Below, in pieces: positions 5,202 through 7,449 of a stretch of DNA of 7,449 bases (its first letter is position 1; every line of letters starts with the position of its first letter). Position numbers and translations under genes: made by a program. The notes beneath the pieces were generated by a model. It saw only the letters and a list, made by a program, of their open reading frames with translations. It was not told the DNA's origin and searched no databases. This DNA comes from Modestobacter sp. (GTDB lineage Bacteria > Actinomycetota > Actinomycetes > Mycobacteriales > Geodermatophilaceae): contig JAOPWG010000112.1 of NCBI GenBank assembly GCA_025965775.1, positions 1-7,449 on the forward strand, given 5' to 3'.

Positions 5202-6752
5202 TCAGTGGGCGAAGTGCCGGGTGCCGGTCAGGTAAAGGGTCACCCCGGCGGCCTCGGCCGCGGCGATCACCTCGGCATCGCGCACGGACCCGCCCGGCTG
5301 CACGACCGCCCGCACACCGGCGTCCAGCAGCACCTGCAGGCCGTCGGCGAACGGGAAGAACGCGTCGGAGGCGGCCACCGACCCCGCGGCCCGGTCCCCG
5401 GCACGGACCACCGCGAGCCGGGCGGCATCCACCCGGTTGACCTGGCCCATGCCCACGCCGACCGTGGCCTTGTCGCTGGCCAGCAGGATCGCGTTGCTGC
5501 GCACGGCGCGGACGCTGCGCCAGGCGAAGACGAGGTCGTCGAGGGCGGCGGCGTCCACCGGCTCACCGGTGGCCAGCGTCCAGCTGGTCGGGTCGTCGCC
5601 GGGGGCGTCGATCCGGTCGGCGGTCTGCAGCAGGAGGCCGCCGCTGACCGCCCGCAGCTCCACCGACAGCCGCGGCGCCTCCGGCATCCGCAGCAGCCGG
5701 ATGTTCTTCTTCCCCGTCAGCACCGCGAGCGCATCCTCGGTGAACGAGGGCGCGACGACGACCTCGGTGAACACCTCGGAGATCTGCTCGGCCAGGCTCA
5801 GGTCGACCTCGCGGTTGGCCGCGATGACCCCGCCGAAGGCGGACACCGGATCGCAGGCATGCGCCTTGCGGTGCGCCGCGGCGATGTCGGCGCCGACCGC
5901 GATGCCGCACGGGTTGGCGTGCTTGATGATCGCCACGCACGGGTCCTGGTGGTCGTGCGCGGCCCGCCACGCGGCATCGGTGTCGACGTAGTTGTTGTAG
6001 GACATCTGCTTGCCGTGCAGCTGCTCGGCGTCGGCCAGGCCCGGCTGCCCGCTGCGGTACAGCGCCGCCCCCTGGTGCGGGTTCTCGCCGTAGCGCAGCA
6101 CGTCGGCCCGCTCCCAGCTGCCACCGACCCACACCGGGAAGCCACTCTCGTCATCCGGCGCGAGCACGTTGCCCATCCAGGACGCGACGGCCACGTCGTA
6201 GGAGGCGGTGTGCCGGAACGCCTCGGCGGCCAGGCCCTGCCGCTGGCCGAGGGTGAAGCCCCCCGCGCGCACTGCCGCCAGCACCTGCTCGTACCGGTCC
6301 GGGTCGACGACGACGGCCACCGACGGGTGGTTCTTGGCCGCCGCCCGCACCATCGCCGGGCCACCGATGTCGATCTGCTCGACGCACTCGTCCGGCGAGG
6401 CGCCGGAGGCGACGGTCTCGCTGAACGGGTAGAGGTTGACGACCACCAGGTCGAAGGGCGTGATGCCGAGGTCGGCCAGCTGGGCGACGTGCTCGGGCTT
6501 GCGCCGGTCGGCCAGGATGCCGGCGTGCACCGACGGGTGCAGCGTCTTGACCCGCCCGCCCAGGCACTCCGGGAAGCCGGTCACCTCTTCCACGGGGGTC
6601 ACCGGGATGCCGGCGGCGGCGATCCGGGCCGCGGTGGCGCCGGTGCTCACCAGCTCCACAACGGCCTCGGCCAGCCCGCGGGCGAGCTCTTCGACCCCGG
6701 TCTTGTCGTACACGCCCAGCAGGGCCCGGCGTACGGGGGTGCGCTCGCTCAT
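5202..6752 (-). CDS. purH: Bifunctional AICAR transformylase / IMP cyclohydrolase
   Basis: Performs the last two steps of de novo IMP synthesis: formyl transfer from 10-formyl-THF to AICAR, then ring closure to IMP, in the cytosol. The 516 residues match the family. The N-terminal MGS-like cyclohydrolase domain (1 to about 200) shows VYDKTG (14-19), ELVSTGATA (33-41), GRVKTLHP (66-73) and VVNLYPF (104-110). The transformylase domain shows RYGENPHQGA (220-229), GKQMSYNNYVD (247-257), IKHANPCG (276-283) with the catalytic K277-H278 pair, DPVSAFGG (301-308) and the C-terminal TGTRHFAH. The frame is open upstream to 7313, but the ATG at 6752 is chosen because the family's N-terminus begins there, GAGGAG lies eight bases before it, and it overlaps the purN stop as ATGA. 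Confidence 0.97.
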   Translation of the reverse strand: MSERTPVRRALLGVYDKTGVEELARGLAEAVVELVSTGATAARIAAAGIPVTPVEEVTGFPECLGGRVKTLHPSVHAGILADRRKPEHVAQLADLGITPFDLVVVNLYPFSETVASGASPDECVEQIDIGGPAMVRAAAKNHPSVAVVVDPDRYEQVLAAVRAGGFTLGQRQGLAAEAFRHTASYDVAVASWMGNVLAPDDESGFPVWVGGSWERADVLRYGENPHQGAALYRSGQPGLADAEQLHGKQMSYNNYVDTDAAWRAAHDHQDPCVAIIKHANPCGIAVGADIAAAHRKAHACDPVSAFGGVIAANREVDLSLAEQISEVFTEVVVAPSFTEDALAVLTGKKNIRLLRMPEAPRLSVELRAVSGGLLLQTADRIDAPGDDPTSWTLATGEPVDAAALDDLVFAWRSVRAVRSNAILLASDKATVGVGMGQVNRVDAARLAVVRAGDRAAGSVAASDAFFPFADGLQVLLDAGVRAVVQPGGSVRDAEVIAAAEAAGVTLYLTGTRHFAH

Positions 6753-7381
6753 CGACTGGTCTCCTCGGTCCCTGTGCTGGTCAGAAGGGCACCGGTGGCC
6801 AGGGCTGCCACCGTCTGCACCAGGAGCTCGCGCTCCACTGTCTTGATCCGCTCGTGCAGGCCGGCCTCGTCGTCCCCCGGCAGCACCGGCACGGTCCGCT
6901 GGGCCAGCACCGGCCCGGTGTCCAGGCCGGCGTCCACCAGGTGCACGGTCGCGCCGGTGGTGGTGACGCCCGCGGCCAGCGCATCCCGGACGGCGTGCGC
7001 ACCGGGGAACTGCGGCAGCAGCGAGGGATGGGCATTGACCACCCGCCCGGCGAAGGCGGCCAGCACGGCGGGGCCCAGCAGCTTCATGAACCCGGCGCAC
7101 ACGACCCAGTCCGGCCGGTGGGAGACGAGCTCGGCCGCCAGCGCCCGGTCCCAGGCGGACCGGTCCGCGTGGTCGCGGACCACGGTGACGAACGTGGGGA
7201 CGCCGGCCGTCCGGGCGTGCGCGAGACCGGGGGCGTCGGACCGGTCGGACCCGACGGCCACCACGTCCAGGACGCCGTCCGGCCCGGCCGCCGAGTCCAG
7301 CAGCGCCGCGCACAACGTGCCCACCCCGGAGAGCAGCACGACCACGCGGGACCGCGGTGTGGCAGGCGCGGCGGCAGGCAC
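6749..7381 (-). CDS. purN: Phosphoribosylglycinamide formyltransferase (GAR transformylase)
   Basis: Transfers the formyl group of 10-formyl-THF to glycinamide ribonucleotide, the third step of purine synthesis, in the cytosol. The 210 residues fit the family. The phosphate-binding motif near the N-terminus is LLSGVGT (16-22). DWVVCAGFMKLLGP (91-104) is followed by VVNAHPSLLPQFPG (114-127), holding the catalytic N116 and H118. AGLDTGPVL (151-159) provides D154, the counterpart of the third catalytic residue (D144 in E. coli). The GTG at 7381 is chosen because a TAGGGT hexamer ends six bases before it and the glycine motif follows at the usual distance. Its stop overlaps the purH start, giving two consecutive formyl-THF enzymes from one transcript. 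Confidence 0.96.
   Translation of the reverse strand: MPAAAPATPRSRVVVLLSGVGTLCAALLDSAAGPDGVLDVVAVGSDRSDAPGLAHARTAGVPTFVTVVRDHADRSAWDRALAAELVSHRPDWVVCAGFMKLLGPAVLAAFAGRVVNAHPSLLPQFPGAHAVRDALAAGVTTTGATVHLVDAGLDTGPVLAQRTVPVLPGDDEAGLHERIKTVERELLVQTVAALATGALLTSTGTEETSR
6761..6766 (-). promoter_or_regulatory. Ribosome binding site of purH
   Basis: GAGGAG lies eight bases before the ATG at 6752, inside the 3' end of purN. It fixes the purH start and indicates that purH can be translated by ribosomes initiating within the purN mRNA. Confidence 0.75.
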
Positions 7382-7393
7382 GAGAGAACCCTA
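7382..7393 (-). promoter_or_regulatory. Putative leaderless promoter of purN (-10 TAGGGT)
   Basis: TAGGGT (7393-7388) is followed by TCTCTC and then the GTG at 7381, so a standard -10 to start-site distance puts +1 on the start codon. There is no purine-rich ribosome site upstream. No -35 hexamer is evident. This would drive purN, purH and the pentapeptide gene. Confidence 0.6.
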
Positions 7394-7449
7394 GCCGCCA
7401 CCGGCCGGCCGCTCGTCGGCCCCGTCAGCCCCGGGCCCGCCAGCGCGAC
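7391..7449 (-). CDS. Possible C-terminal tail of an upstream gene (partial)
   Basis: One minus-strand frame entering from the right edge reads 18 codons rich in G, A, P and D and ends at a TAG (7393-7391) that is also the start of the purN -10 hexamer. Such tails are common at the ends of actinobacterial membrane proteins. The stretch is too short to identify, and another frame ends earlier at a TGA, so this is tentative. Confidence 0.2.
   Translation of the reverse strand, partial: RAGGPGADGADERPAGGG

Noticed and set aside
6753..7313. A 187-codon upstream extension of the purH frame
   Set aside because: It overlaps purN out of frame. PurH families begin at the ATG at 6752, which has GAGGAG and an ATGA overlap with purN.
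5205..7394. A 729-codon open frame on the plus strand, antisense to purN and purH
   Set aside because: Long antisense frames are expected in GC-rich coding DNA. The translation is low-complexity (H, D, G, R, V rich) with no family motif, while both minus-strand genes are unmistakable.
7382..7449. ZTP/pfl or other purine riboswitch before purN
   Set aside because: The putative start site is on the start codon, leaving no leader, and I see no pfl-like conserved elements in the visible 68 bases. The same reasoning applies upstream of folD.

Overview
The window looks like a stretch of conserved chromosome from a high-GC actinobacterium. GC is roughly 70% by eye, GTG starts are frequent, TANNNT hexamers sit directly in front of start codons, and several neighbours (folD next to a DUF3017 membrane protein, purN next to purH, an MfpA-type pentapeptide protein) are actinobacterial associations. 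The Geodermatophilaceae (Blastococcus, Modestobacter, Geodermatophilus) are my best guess, but that is inference. I see no mobile element, CRISPR array, tRNA or rRNA.

Reading along the minus strand, from the right edge leftward, there are two gene groups. The first (7381 to 4567) is purN, purH and a pentapeptide-repeat gene resembling mycobacterial mfpA. purN and purH overlap as ATGA, and the pentapeptide gene starts two bases after the purH stop. purN appears to be leaderless: a TAGGGT hexamer lies six bases before its GTG. The second group (3486 to 31) is folD, a small DUF3017 membrane protein, an LDH-like malate dehydrogenase and an NADP-type isocitrate dehydrogenase. folD and DUF3017 overlap as ATGA. 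mdh seems to have its own leaderless promoter with a dyad in the spacer region, and a 9-bp hairpin separates mdh from icd.

One plus-strand gene (3676-4431) lies between the groups. It encodes an unrecognised protein with a long charged, disordered-looking N-terminus and four predicted membrane helices. It is divergent from folD and convergent with the pentapeptide gene; the convergent gap holds two hairpins.

Metabolically, PurN and PurH each consume 10-formyl-tetrahydrofolate and FolD makes it, so both groups bear on one-carbon supply for purines. mdh and icd are TCA-cycle enzymes, and Icd supplies NADPH. The most notable item is the gyrase-inhibitor-like pentapeptide protein, which appears translationally tied to purH rather than sitting beside the GTPase/roadblock conservon genes that accompany mfpA in mycobacteria.
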